DNA from: Flavimaribacter sp039888615
Lineage (GTDB): Bacteria > Pseudomonadota > Alphaproteobacteria > Rhizobiales > Rhizobiaceae
Strand: one strand, 5' to 3'
DNA length: 64,000 nucleotides
NCBI GenBank assembly: GCA_039888615.1
Contig: JBDQQS010000004.1
Under the pieces are notes generated by a model. That model did not search any database. It was not told the origin of the DNA and saw only the letters and a list, made by a program, of their open reading frames with translations. How positions within the stretch are numbered: position 1 is the stretch's first letter; each line of letters opens with the position of its first letter. Made by a program: the position numbers and the translations under genes. Positions 24,860-31,959 of the stretch are shown here, piece by piece.

Positions 24860-26512
24860 GTGGGCATAAGGAAATGGAAGTCGCGCATCGAGCTCCTTCC
24901 CGCCGAAATGTGGGCGTCGAGCGGCGACTGGGAAGGCAAGACGATTGCAACGCGTCTGGATGCGCTTTGCGCGAGCGATCCGGATACGATCCTCTTCGTC
25001 GATGGCGACGAAACCCTGACTGCGAAAGAAACCCGCGACGCCTCGCTTCGTCTTTGCTCCGCCTTCGAGAGGCTCGGCCTGCGGCCGGGCGACGTCGTCA
25101 GTTTTCAGCTTCCGAACTGGCGCGAAGTCGTGTTTGTCGACCTGGCTTGCGCCTATGGCGGTTTCGTCTGTAATCCGATCGTTCCGATCTATCGTGAGGC
25201 GGAGGTCAAGCATATTATCGAAGACGCCGGCTCCGCGCTGTTTCTTGTTCCCCATCGCTTCCGGAACTTCGACTATATCGACATGGCGAGACGGATCGGA
25301 GACAAGCTCGGCCACACTTTCCGCACGGTTGTCGTGCGACCGGAAGGCGTTGTCGAGGAAACGCGATTCGACGACCTTCTTGACGGTGATGATTCCGGCG
25401 AAGAGCGGCCGCCCGTCGACGCCAATTCCATCAAGCTCCTCATGTATACGTCGGGCACCACGGGGCGCGCCAAGGGCGTCCTTCACAGCCACAACACGAT
25501 CGGCGCAGAAATAGGGAACTTTATCCGCTATCTTGGAATGAGCGGGAACGACGTGATCCTGATGCCGTCTCCGTTGAGCCACATCACAGGGTACCTCTAC
25601 GGAATTCAGTTGCCGATCACACTCGGCGCCAAGGCGGTTCTGATGGACGCCTGGGAGGTCGGACGCGCAACGGAACTCATTGATCAGCATCAGGTCACGT
25701 TCACCATCGGGGCAACGCCGTTTCTTCAGGAGCTCGCCAGCTTTGCGAAAGCGCAGGGACGGCGTCTGCCGAGCATGCGCTATTTCGCCAGCGGCGGCGC
25801 GCCCGTGCCGCCGGAAATCGTGGAGCGCGCCAACGCTGCGATGGAGAACTGCGCAGCGTTCAGGGTTTACGGAAGCACGGAAGCGCCGACGGTGACGCTG
25901 GGTGTGCCGCAACGCGAGCGGGCCCGGCTTGCGGCGACGACGGAAGGCTTCGTGGTTGGCCATGACATCAGGCTCGTCGATCTGGAAGGAAAGGACGTTT
26001 CGCCGGGTGAGGAGGGGGAGATCATCACGAGGGGTCCGGAAGTCTGCCTGGGGTACACGCTTGCCGAGCACAATGACATGGCGTTCGATTCGGATGGATA
26101 TTTTTACACCGGCGATCTTGCCATGATGACTGACGAAGGATGTCTCGTGATTACCGGTCGCAAGAAGGATCTGATAATCCGGGGCGGCGAGAATCTCAGT
26201 CCAAAGGAGATCGAGGACGAGATCTATAAGCTCGACGCTGTCAAGGAGGCCGCCGTCGTGGCCATGCCGCATGCCCGTCTTGGAGAAACCGGCTGCGCCT
26301 TCGTCGTTCTCCAACCCGGAAAAACATTGAGTTTTGGAGAGTTGGTGGAAAGTCTTGACCGTTCTGGCCTGGCGCGGCAGAAGTTTCCGGAACGACTGGA
26401 GATTGTTTCCGAGGTGCCATACACCGCAGCCGGGAAGGTCAGGAAAGACATGCTTAGAAAGATAGCGTACGAGTTTGCTCCGGCCGGCAAGGCGGCTGAT
26501 GAAAACGGCTAG
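24860..26512 (+). CDS. Acyl-CoA ligase (AMP-forming)
   Basis: GTG at 24860 sits 5 bases after GGAGGAGG (24847-24854); a TTG at 24803 would overlap the operator and is rejected. The 550-residue enzyme shows the AMP-binding P-loop LLMYTSGTTGRAKGVLHSHN near residue 194, VYGSTEAPTV near 336, YFYTGDLAMM near 413, GRKKDLIIRGGENLSPKEIE near 433, and the catalytic lysine in AAGKVRKDML near the end. It probably activates the carboxylic acid of this pathway as its CoA thioester. It resembles cyclohexanecarboxylate/medium-chain ligases, but the substrate is unknown. It overlaps the regulator gene by 14 bases. Confidence 0.92.
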   Translation: MGIRKWKSRIELLPAEMWASSGDWEGKTIATRLDALCASDPDTILFVDGDETLTAKETRDASLRLCSAFERLGLRPGDVVSFQLPNWREVVFVDLACAYGGFVCNPIVPIYREAEVKHIIEDAGSALFLVPHRFRNFDYIDMARRIGDKLGHTFRTVVVRPEGVVEETRFDDLLDGDDSGEERPPVDANSIKLLMYTSGTTGRAKGVLHSHNTIGAEIGNFIRYLGMSGNDVILMPSPLSHITGYLYGIQLPITLGAKAVLMDAWEVGRATELIDQHQVTFTIGATPFLQELASFAKAQGRRLPSMRYFASGGAPVPPEIVERANAAMENCAAFRVYGSTEAPTVTLGVPQRERARLAATTEGFVVGHDIRLVDLEGKDVSPGEEGEIITRGPEVCLGYTLAEHNDMAFDSDGYFYTGDLAMMTDEGCLVITGRKKDLIIRGGENLSPKEIEDEIYKLDAVKEAAVVAMPHARLGETGCAFVVLQPGKTLSFGELVESLDRSGLARQKFPERLEIVSEVPYTAAGKVRKDMLRKIAYEFAPAGKAADENG

Positions 26513-27743
26513 GAAGAAGAAATCACGCGGCGATCAGCAGCGCGAGCGACGCGAAGCCCTGATCAGCGCCGGACTGCGGATCGTCTCCAGGTATGGCTAC
26601 GTGAACGCTTCGGTCTCGCGCGTTACGGCCGCGGCGGGTCTCGCACAGGGGACCCTCTATTCCTATTTCGACAGCCACCAGGCCTACCTGGAAGAACTGC
26701 TGAAAGTGGAAGGCGCGAGGTTCTTTCGGCTGATCAACAAGCACACTGTGATCAGCGACAATTTCTTTGATACTGAGCGCTCGGCGTTTCTCGCCTATTC
26801 ACGTTATCTGAAGCGCCATCCCTATTTTCTCCGCGTTCTGACGGATGCGGAAAGCGCGGCGCCGACCAGCTACACGCAGCATATGGATCGCGTTGAGGGC
26901 CGATATCTGAAGGCCTTGCAGCGCGCTGCGGACGAGGGTCAGTTGCGGCTGCAGAATCAGGACGCCTTTCGCGATATCGGCGAGGTGCTGGGCGGCTCCT
27001 ATGGTCACCTGGGGCTGGGCGCGCAGGCTCGTCCTTTCGACGGCGACGCAACGAACGGGCTTTTCCCCGAGTGGGTCGCGGACACGTATATAGGCTTCAT
27101 ACGGCGCGGCATCGACGAGCCGATCGAGGCGCGCATGCCGTCATCCGTTCCGCTTGTCGAGAACCAGTCCATGACGACCCGGGAGGCCTTGCTGGAGGCG
27201 GCTGCGCGAGTCGTCTGGAATGTCGGTTTCGCCGATGCGACGATCAAGGCGATCGTCGAGGAGGCCGATCTGGCTGTCGGAACTTTTTACAGTCATTTCG
27301 ACAGCCAGCAGGAAATATTCGACGAACTGCTCAATCACGTCAGGGCGAAGATGATCGCCCACATTCGTCTGTTCGTCGCGGGAAACACCCGCTTCATCGA
27401 CCGCGAATACGCAGGCTTTGTCGGCTTTTTCGACTATCTCCGTCATCAGCCGTGGTACATCAGGATCGAGTCGGCCGCTGCCGTTTATGCGACGGAAACC
27501 TACCGCAGACATTTTTTCGATCTGGCGGACAGCTACGTCCGCACGATGCGTCGGGCGCAGGCGAATGGAGAACTCTTGCGGTTCAAGGAGAGAGATCTGC
27601 CCGTTCTGGCCTATATCATGATGGCCGCCCGGCATTATTTTGCAGCCCGTTATCTGCCTCCGACGGCGGAGGACCGGTCGCTTCCCGGTCATATCTTCGA
27701 TACCTATCGGAGTTTTCTGGAGCAGGGTCTGGAAGCGCGGTAA
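26499..27743 (+). CDS. Single-chain double TetR regulator
   Basis: The 414-residue protein holds two complete TetR-type units in tandem. Unit 1 has its helix-turn-helix at about residues 18-63 (SRVTAAAGLAQGTLYSYF); unit 2 begins near 225 with a second at about 227-272 (KAIVEEADLAVGTFYSHF). Each is followed by a roughly 140-residue helical ligand/dimer domain. Usual TetR regulators are near 200 residues. The start is ATG 26499, overlapping the ligase gene. A one-chain pseudo-dimer with two non-identical DNA-reading heads would suit the three operators found here (one symmetric, two half-degenerate). It probably represses its own unit. Confidence 0.9.
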   Translation: MKTARKKKSRGDQQRERREALISAGLRIVSRYGYVNASVSRVTAAAGLAQGTLYSYFDSHQAYLEELLKVEGARFFRLINKHTVISDNFFDTERSAFLAYSRYLKRHPYFLRVLTDAESAAPTSYTQHMDRVEGRYLKALQRAADEGQLRLQNQDAFRDIGEVLGGSYGHLGLGAQARPFDGDATNGLFPEWVADTYIGFIRRGIDEPIEARMPSSVPLVENQSMTTREALLEAAARVVWNVGFADATIKAIVEEADLAVGTFYSHFDSQQEIFDELLNHVRAKMIAHIRLFVAGNTRFIDREYAGFVGFFDYLRHQPWYIRIESAAAVYATETYRRHFFDLADSYVRTMRRAQANGELLRFKERDLPVLAYIMMAARHYFAARYLPPTAEDRSLPGHIFDTYRSFLEQGLEAR

Positions 27744-27851
27744 GCTGCTCCAGGCAATTGTTTTCAATATACAAATAGATCCGTTGGTGTGGCTGTCCGG
27801 CGAAAGCGACAGCGCGCCCAAATCATTGATGCCCGGCTCCAAACAATATCC

Positions 27852-27870
27852 GAATATTGGTTCAAAATTC
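27852..27870. promoter_or_regulatory. Operator copy 3 before the hydrolase/E1/lipoyl operon
   Basis: GAATATTG-GTT-CAAAATTC has one perfect arm and one with a single mismatch to copy 1. It ends 2 bases before a TTGACA hexamer, so a bound protein would block RNA polymerase. A second, overlapping repeat, CAATAT-N4-ATATTG, spans 27844-27859. Confidence 0.8.
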
Positions 27871-27872
27871 TA

Positions 27873-27901
27873 TTGACATCCAGGGCTGGTTTGCCCATCA
27901 T
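27873..27901 (+). promoter_or_regulatory. Candidate sigma-70-type promoter
   Basis: TTGACA at 27873-27878 is a perfect -35 hexamer. With 17-base spacing the -10 would be CATCAT at 27896-27901, a weak match as is common in alphaproteobacteria. It leaves 29 bases to the ATG at 27931, with GGGAGG as the RBS. Confidence 0.5.
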
Positions 27902-27930
27902 CCGGGCATTCAAATTTTTGGGAGGTTCCA

Positions 27931-28845
27931 ATGCAGAAGGTCGAGTTCAAGAGTGGTGGAGAAACACTGAGCGGAGTTTATATCCGCCCGGAAAATGCGT
28001 CCGGAGACGTTCCGATCGTCGTCATGGCTGGCGGATGGTGCTACACCAAGGAAGTCGTCATGCCGCACTACGCCAAGTTCTTCCATGACATCGGCTGCGC
28101 CACTCTTTATTTCGACTATCGCAATTTCGGTGAGAGCACCGGCGAACCGCGCCAGCATCTCGATCCGTGGGAGCAGATCGAGGACTATCAGAATGCCTTT
28201 TCATTCGCTGAAACGCTGGACGGCATCGACATCGCGCGTTCTGGATACTGGGGCATTTCCTATTCGGGCGGCCACGCCATCATTCTGAACGCGATTGATT
28301 CGCGCGCCGCGTGGACGATCTCGACTGTGCCCGTTGTCGACGGCTTCCAGACGATGCGTCGGTGTCATGGCGAGCGTCGCTACGCCGAGTTGCTCAAGGT
28401 CATCGCTGAAGATCGCAAGAACCGGTACGAGGGGAAACCGAGCGCGCGTCTGGCGATGTCGCCGGAATCCGATCCGTCGAAGGAAATGAGCTCTTGGCCT
28501 TTCCCGCACGTATATGCCGGATTCATGGGGATCAAGGCGAACGAGGCGCCGCTTCATGAGCACTGGAACACTGTCGAGTCGGTCGAACTGCTGCTTCGTT
28601 ATGTCGTCAAACCCTATGCGGAGCGCATTATCGAAACGCCCGCCATGGTGGCGCTCGCCAAGGCGGACAACATCACCTCTGCGGACCTCGAAGTCGAGAT
28701 TTTCAACGCCATCCCGTGCGCGGACAAGGAACTCGCTGTCGTGCGCGGCGTCGATCACATGAGCCTTTACACAAACACGGACCACCTTGGAAAGATCGCC
28801 AAAGTCCAGGCCAACTGGCTTGAGGACTTGTTGAAGCGGATCTGA
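27931..28845 (+). CDS. Alpha/beta hydrolase, paralogue 1
   Basis: The 304-residue cytoplasmic protein has the alpha/beta-hydrolase fold. After an N-terminal strand region it reads VVMAGGWCYTKEVVMPHY (oxyanion region), then YFDYRNFGES, RQHLDPWEQIEDYQNA, and the nucleophile elbow GYWGISYSGGHA with Ser near residue 111. The acid is probably the Asp in ALAKADNIT and the base the His in GVDHMSLY near 275. It is clearly related to the protein at 31960 that closes the same operon. It could be a thioesterase, a C-C hydrolase or, with the lipoyl carrier, an acyl-transfer component; the substrate is unknown. Confidence 0.88.
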   Translation: MQKVEFKSGGETLSGVYIRPENASGDVPIVVMAGGWCYTKEVVMPHYAKFFHDIGCATLYFDYRNFGESTGEPRQHLDPWEQIEDYQNAFSFAETLDGIDIARSGYWGISYSGGHAIILNAIDSRAAWTISTVPVVDGFQTMRRCHGERRYAELLKVIAEDRKNRYEGKPSARLAMSPESDPSKEMSSWPFPHVYAGFMGIKANEAPLHEHWNTVESVELLLRYVVKPYAERIIETPAMVALAKADNITSADLEVEIFNAIPCADKELAVVRGVDHMSLYTNTDHLGKIAKVQANWLEDLLKRI

Positions 28846-28857
28846 CCGGATCAGCCG

Positions 28858-28883
28858 GGAGCGGCGCGCTTAATCGCCGCTCC
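28858..28883 (+). other. Intercistronic hairpin between hydrolase 1 and E1 alpha
   Basis: A perfect 9-bp stem, GGAGCGGCG (28858-28866) with CGCCGCTCC (28875-28883), has an 8-base loop and no T-tract. It may set the relative amount of hydrolase and dehydrogenase mRNA. Confidence 0.6.
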
Positions 28884-28907
28884 GCAAACCAACAGCGGTT
28901 GCTTGAC

Positions 28908-29888
28908 ATGATATCCAACACGCGCGCGGCGGGGTCTCTTGATCTGCTGCGAATGATGCTGACGATCCGCAAGGCGGAAGAGCGCCTCGCAAGCGACTTC
29001 AAGGCGGGGTTGCTCCCGGGGCCGGTGCATCTCTATATCGGCCAGGAGGCGGTCGCGACCGGTGTGTGCGCCGGGCTTGACGATCGCGACTGGATCACGT
29101 CCACCCATCGCGGTCACGGCCACTTCCTCGCCAAGGGCGGCGACCCGAAAGCCATGTTTGCTGAAATCTACGGAAGAAGCACCGGGATTTGCGGTGGCTT
29201 CGGCGGGTCCATGCACGTCGCCGATGTTTCGAAAGGCATCCTCGGCGCAAACGGCATCGTCGGCGGCGGCATTGCGCTCGCAACGGGCGCAGCCCTTGCC
29301 ACACAGCTCGATGGCGAAAATCGCGTCGGCGTCTGCTTCTTCGGCGACGGAGCTGCGGCTCAGGGCGTCCTCGGAGAGGCGCTCAATGTTGCGTCGCTCT
29401 GGAAACTGCCGCTGATCCTCGTTTGCGAGAACAACGGATTTTCCGAGTTTTCTCCAAGCAACAACGTGATCGCAGGCGACATTTACAGGCGGGCCGAACC
29501 GTATGGAGTGCCGTCCGTCCGGATCGACGGCAACGATCTCGACGCCGTTCTGGACGCTTCCAGAACCGCTCTGGACCGGGCTCGGAATGGCGGGGGCGGC
29601 ACGCTGATCGAAGCGCTGACCTACCGGATACACGGTCATGTCGAGGGTGAGCAGGCGTTTTTGAAAACCCGCTATCGGGAAGACGACGAAATCGAACGCT
29701 GGCGTGGGGAAGATCCGATCGAGCGTTATGCGCGCCGGCTTGTGGACCAGGGCGAGATGGCGTCCGGCAAATTCGCCGAAATGGAAGAAGACATCGGCCG
29801 AATGATCAAGGACGCAGCGGATTGCGTTGCAGACGATCCCTATCCCGAAATCGGCAATCTCGAACGGCACCGACTGGGGGCTGAATGA
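28908..29888 (+). CDS. Thiamine-diphosphate 2-oxoacid/acetoin-type dehydrogenase E1, alpha subunit
   Basis: ATG 28908 is preferred over an in-frame TTG at 28899. The 326-residue protein has the E1-alpha core: THRGHGHFLAKGGDPKAMFAE near residue 65, GGFGGSMHV near 93, and the thiamine-diphosphate/Mg motif GDGAAAQGVLGEALNVASLW starting near 146 and ending in CENNGFSE. Its length and sequence are closer to acetoin dehydrogenase AcoA and PdhA than to branched-chain E1. It overlaps the beta-subunit gene by 4 bases. Confidence 0.92.
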   Translation: MISNTRAAGSLDLLRMMLTIRKAEERLASDFKAGLLPGPVHLYIGQEAVATGVCAGLDDRDWITSTHRGHGHFLAKGGDPKAMFAEIYGRSTGICGGFGGSMHVADVSKGILGANGIVGGGIALATGAALATQLDGENRVGVCFFGDGAAAQGVLGEALNVASLWKLPLILVCENNGFSEFSPSNNVIAGDIYRRAEPYGVPSVRIDGNDLDAVLDASRTALDRARNGGGGTLIEALTYRIHGHVEGEQAFLKTRYREDDEIERWRGEDPIERYARRLVDQGEMASGKFAEMEEDIGRMIKDAADCVADDPYPEIGNLERHRLGAE

Positions 29889-30865
29889 TGCGCAAGCGTA
29901 TGATCCACGCCATAAACGATGCTCTGTTCGAGGAAATGGAGCGCGATGAACGCGTCATCCTGATCGGCGAGGATGTCGGGGCTTCGATATTTGGCGATAC
30001 GCGCGGCCTCTTGGACCGTTTCGGCCCGGATCGTGTCCGGGATACGCCGATCTCGGAGGCGGTCATGAGCGGCATGGCGGTTGGCGCAGCCGCAGCCGGT
30101 TACCGCGTCGTATGTCATCTCATGTATGCGAATTTCATCTACACGGCTTTCGATGCGATCGCCAATCAGGCTTCGCGCCTGAGGCTGATGACGAACGGCC
30201 AGATACGATTGCCCGTGGTCTTCATGGCCGCCGGCGGCGGCGGACGCTCGAACGCCGGTCAGCACTCCGATTATCCGCATGCGCCTGTGGCCTCGCTAGG
30301 AGGCGTCTATGTGGCGACGCCGTCCTGTTCGGCAGACGCGAAGGGGTTGCTGAAGACGGCGATCCGCACCGACGATCCGGTGTTCTTCCTGCAGCCCACG
30401 AGCCGTGGCGGAGAAATGGGGGATATCCCGGAAGGCGATCACACGGTTCCGCTGGTCAGCGCGCATGTGGCGCGGCAGGGCGATGACGTGACGATCGTCG
30501 CTGTCGGCGCGATGCTGCGTATCGCCATGCGCGCCGCCGACGCGCTCGCCGAAGAAGGCGTTTCCGTCGAGATCGTCGATCCGCGCACTTCCTATCCGCT
30601 GGATGAGGACGTCATTCTCGCTTCCGTGAGGAAGACCGGCCATCTGGTGGTTGTGGACGAGGCGCGCGCGGCCGGCAGCGTTGCAAACCATATCTCGGCC
30701 CTTGTTTGCGAAAAGGCGTTTTCTGCGCTGAGGGCGCCGATCATCCCGGTGACGACACCGGATCTGGCGGTCGCCTATTCACCTCCGCTGGAGAAGGCGA
30801 TGATACCGGGGCCCGAAGACGTCGTGGCCGCAGTTCAAAGACTGATCAAGGAGACGGGGCAATGA
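29885..30865 (+). CDS. Thiamine-diphosphate dehydrogenase E1, beta subunit
   Basis: The 326-residue protein has the E1-beta transketolase-like layout: LIGEDVGASIFGDTRGLLDR near residue 26, DTPISEAVMSGMAVGAAAAG near 53, and QHSDYPHAPVASLGGVYVAT near 125. The C-terminal domain has VDPRTSYPLDEDVILASVRK. It forms the active alpha2beta2 E1 with the preceding product, decarboxylating a 2-oxoacid or cleaving an acyloin, and passing the acyl group to a lipoyl carrier. It overlaps the lipoyl gene by 4 bases. Confidence 0.93.
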   Translation: MMRKRMIHAINDALFEEMERDERVILIGEDVGASIFGDTRGLLDRFGPDRVRDTPISEAVMSGMAVGAAAAGYRVVCHLMYANFIYTAFDAIANQASRLRLMTNGQIRLPVVFMAAGGGGRSNAGQHSDYPHAPVASLGGVYVATPSCSADAKGLLKTAIRTDDPVFFLQPTSRGGEMGDIPEGDHTVPLVSAHVARQGDDVTIVAVGAMLRIAMRAADALAEEGVSVEIVDPRTSYPLDEDVILASVRKTGHLVVVDEARAAGSVANHISALVCEKAFSALRAPIIPVTTPDLAVAYSPPLEKAMIPGPEDVVAAVQRLIKETGQ

Positions 30866-31101
30866 AGGCGGTTCTGAAACTTCCGAAGCTTTCCATGAAC
30901 ATGGAAGAGGGCACCCTGACGGAATGGCACAAGGCCGAAGGCGACAGCTTCAAGGAAGGCGATATTCTTTACGCCGTGGAAACCGAAAAGGTCGTGAGCG
31001 AAGTGGAAGCTCCCTGCGACGGAACGCTTCTGTCAATCATTGCCGGGGAGGGCAGCGAACTGGAAGTCGGCGCGCCGGTCTGCCGTATTGAACAGGGCTG
31101 A
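30862..31101 (+). CDS. Stand-alone lipoyl-domain carrier protein
   Basis: The ATG overlaps the E1-beta stop (ATGA). The 79-residue product is a single biotinyl/lipoyl domain and nothing more: KAVLKLPKLSMNMEEGTL, then WHKAEGDSFKEGDILYAVET followed by EKVVSEVEAP, where the lysine of ETEKV (near residue 44) is the lipoylation site. Ordinary E2 subunits continue with a peripheral-subunit-binding domain and an acyltransferase core; both are missing. The Met-rich N-terminus (LSMNMEEG) matches 2-oxoacid dehydrogenase lipoyl domains better than biotin carriers. Confidence 0.9.
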   Translation: MKAVLKLPKLSMNMEEGTLTEWHKAEGDSFKEGDILYAVETEKVVSEVEAPCDGTLLSIIAGEGSELEVGAPVCRIEQG

Positions 31102-31125
31102 GCGCCATTTTCGGGAGGAGTTAGC

Positions 31126-31923
31126 ATGAGTTGGACAGACGCATACGAGACGATCCGGTTTGAGCGAAGAGGTCGTGTCATCACGGCGATCCTGAACCTC
31201 CCGGACAGTCTGAACGCCGTCAACGCCCGGATGCATACGGAACTGTCGCGGGTCTTTGTCGATCTCAACGACGATCCGGAGTCGGACATTGTTGTCCTGA
31301 CAGGCGCGGGAAGGGCTTTCTGCGCCGGCGGCGACATGGATTGGATGCAGGACGCTATCGATGCGCCGCGTCTGTTCGAACAGACCGCCTATGAAGCAAA
31401 ACGCATTGTCTTTACGCAGCTCGATCTCGAGAAGCCGCTGATATGCCGCATGAACGGCCATGCAATCGGGCTCGGCGGGACGATTGCGCTCGGTTGCGAC
31501 GTCGTCATTGCAGACGAGCGCGCGAAACTCGGTGACCCGCATGTTACGGTCGGTCTCGTCGCGGGCGATGGCGGCGCAGTGCTGTGGTCGCATCTGATCG
31601 GCTATCTTCGCGCCAAGGAATATCTCCTGACAGGCGACTTGATACCGGCGCCTGAGGCCGCCCGCATGGGTCTGATCAATCGCGCCGTTTCTGCTGACAG
31701 TCTCGACGATGACGTCTACCAGCTCGCTGATCGTCTTGCATCGGGCGCCCGAAAGGCGATCCGCTGGACGAAGGTCGTGTCGAACCTGGCGTTGAAACAG
31801 GTGGCGCACGCAGTGATGGATCCGAGCATTGCGTATGAGTCGCTTTCGAACGTTTCGGACGACCACAGGGAAGCTGTTGCGGCGTTCCGCGAAAAACGCG
31901 CGCCGAAATTTACCGGAAACTGA
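31126..31923 (+). CDS. Crotonase-fold (enoyl-CoA hydratase/isomerase family) protein
   Basis: The 265-residue protein has the crotonase fold, with oxyanion-hole segments GRAFCAGGDMDWM near residue 62 and GHAIGLGGTIALGCDVVIAD near 110. The two glutamates that define true enoyl-CoA hydratases (rat Glu144 in GGxCE and Glu164 in GxPE) align here with Thr (GLGGT) and His (GDPHV). A simple hydratase reaction is therefore doubtful; isomerase, hydrolase or C-C bond cleavage are open. It lies 24 bases after the lipoyl gene, with GGGAGG as RBS. Confidence 0.88.
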   Translation: MSWTDAYETIRFERRGRVITAILNLPDSLNAVNARMHTELSRVFVDLNDDPESDIVVLTGAGRAFCAGGDMDWMQDAIDAPRLFEQTAYEAKRIVFTQLDLEKPLICRMNGHAIGLGGTIALGCDVVIADERAKLGDPHVTVGLVAGDGGAVLWSHLIGYLRAKEYLLTGDLIPAPEAARMGLINRAVSADSLDDDVYQLADRLASGARKAIRWTKVVSNLALKQVAHAVMDPSIAYESLSNVSDDHREAVAAFREKRAPKFTGN

Positions 31924-31959
31924 TGCGCGCAGCGAACCTGCGCATGAGGAGAACGTGAA

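Noticed and set aside
24791..26314. A 507-codon minus-strand frame opposite the acyl-CoA ligase.
   Set aside because: It overlaps a clear ligase with all catalytic motifs; the reverse frame has shadow-type composition and no motif.
26475..26498. TTG start that would lengthen the double TetR protein by eight residues.
   Set aside because: ATG at 26499 starts a typical basic TetR N-terminus, and the extension lies deep in the ligase gene.
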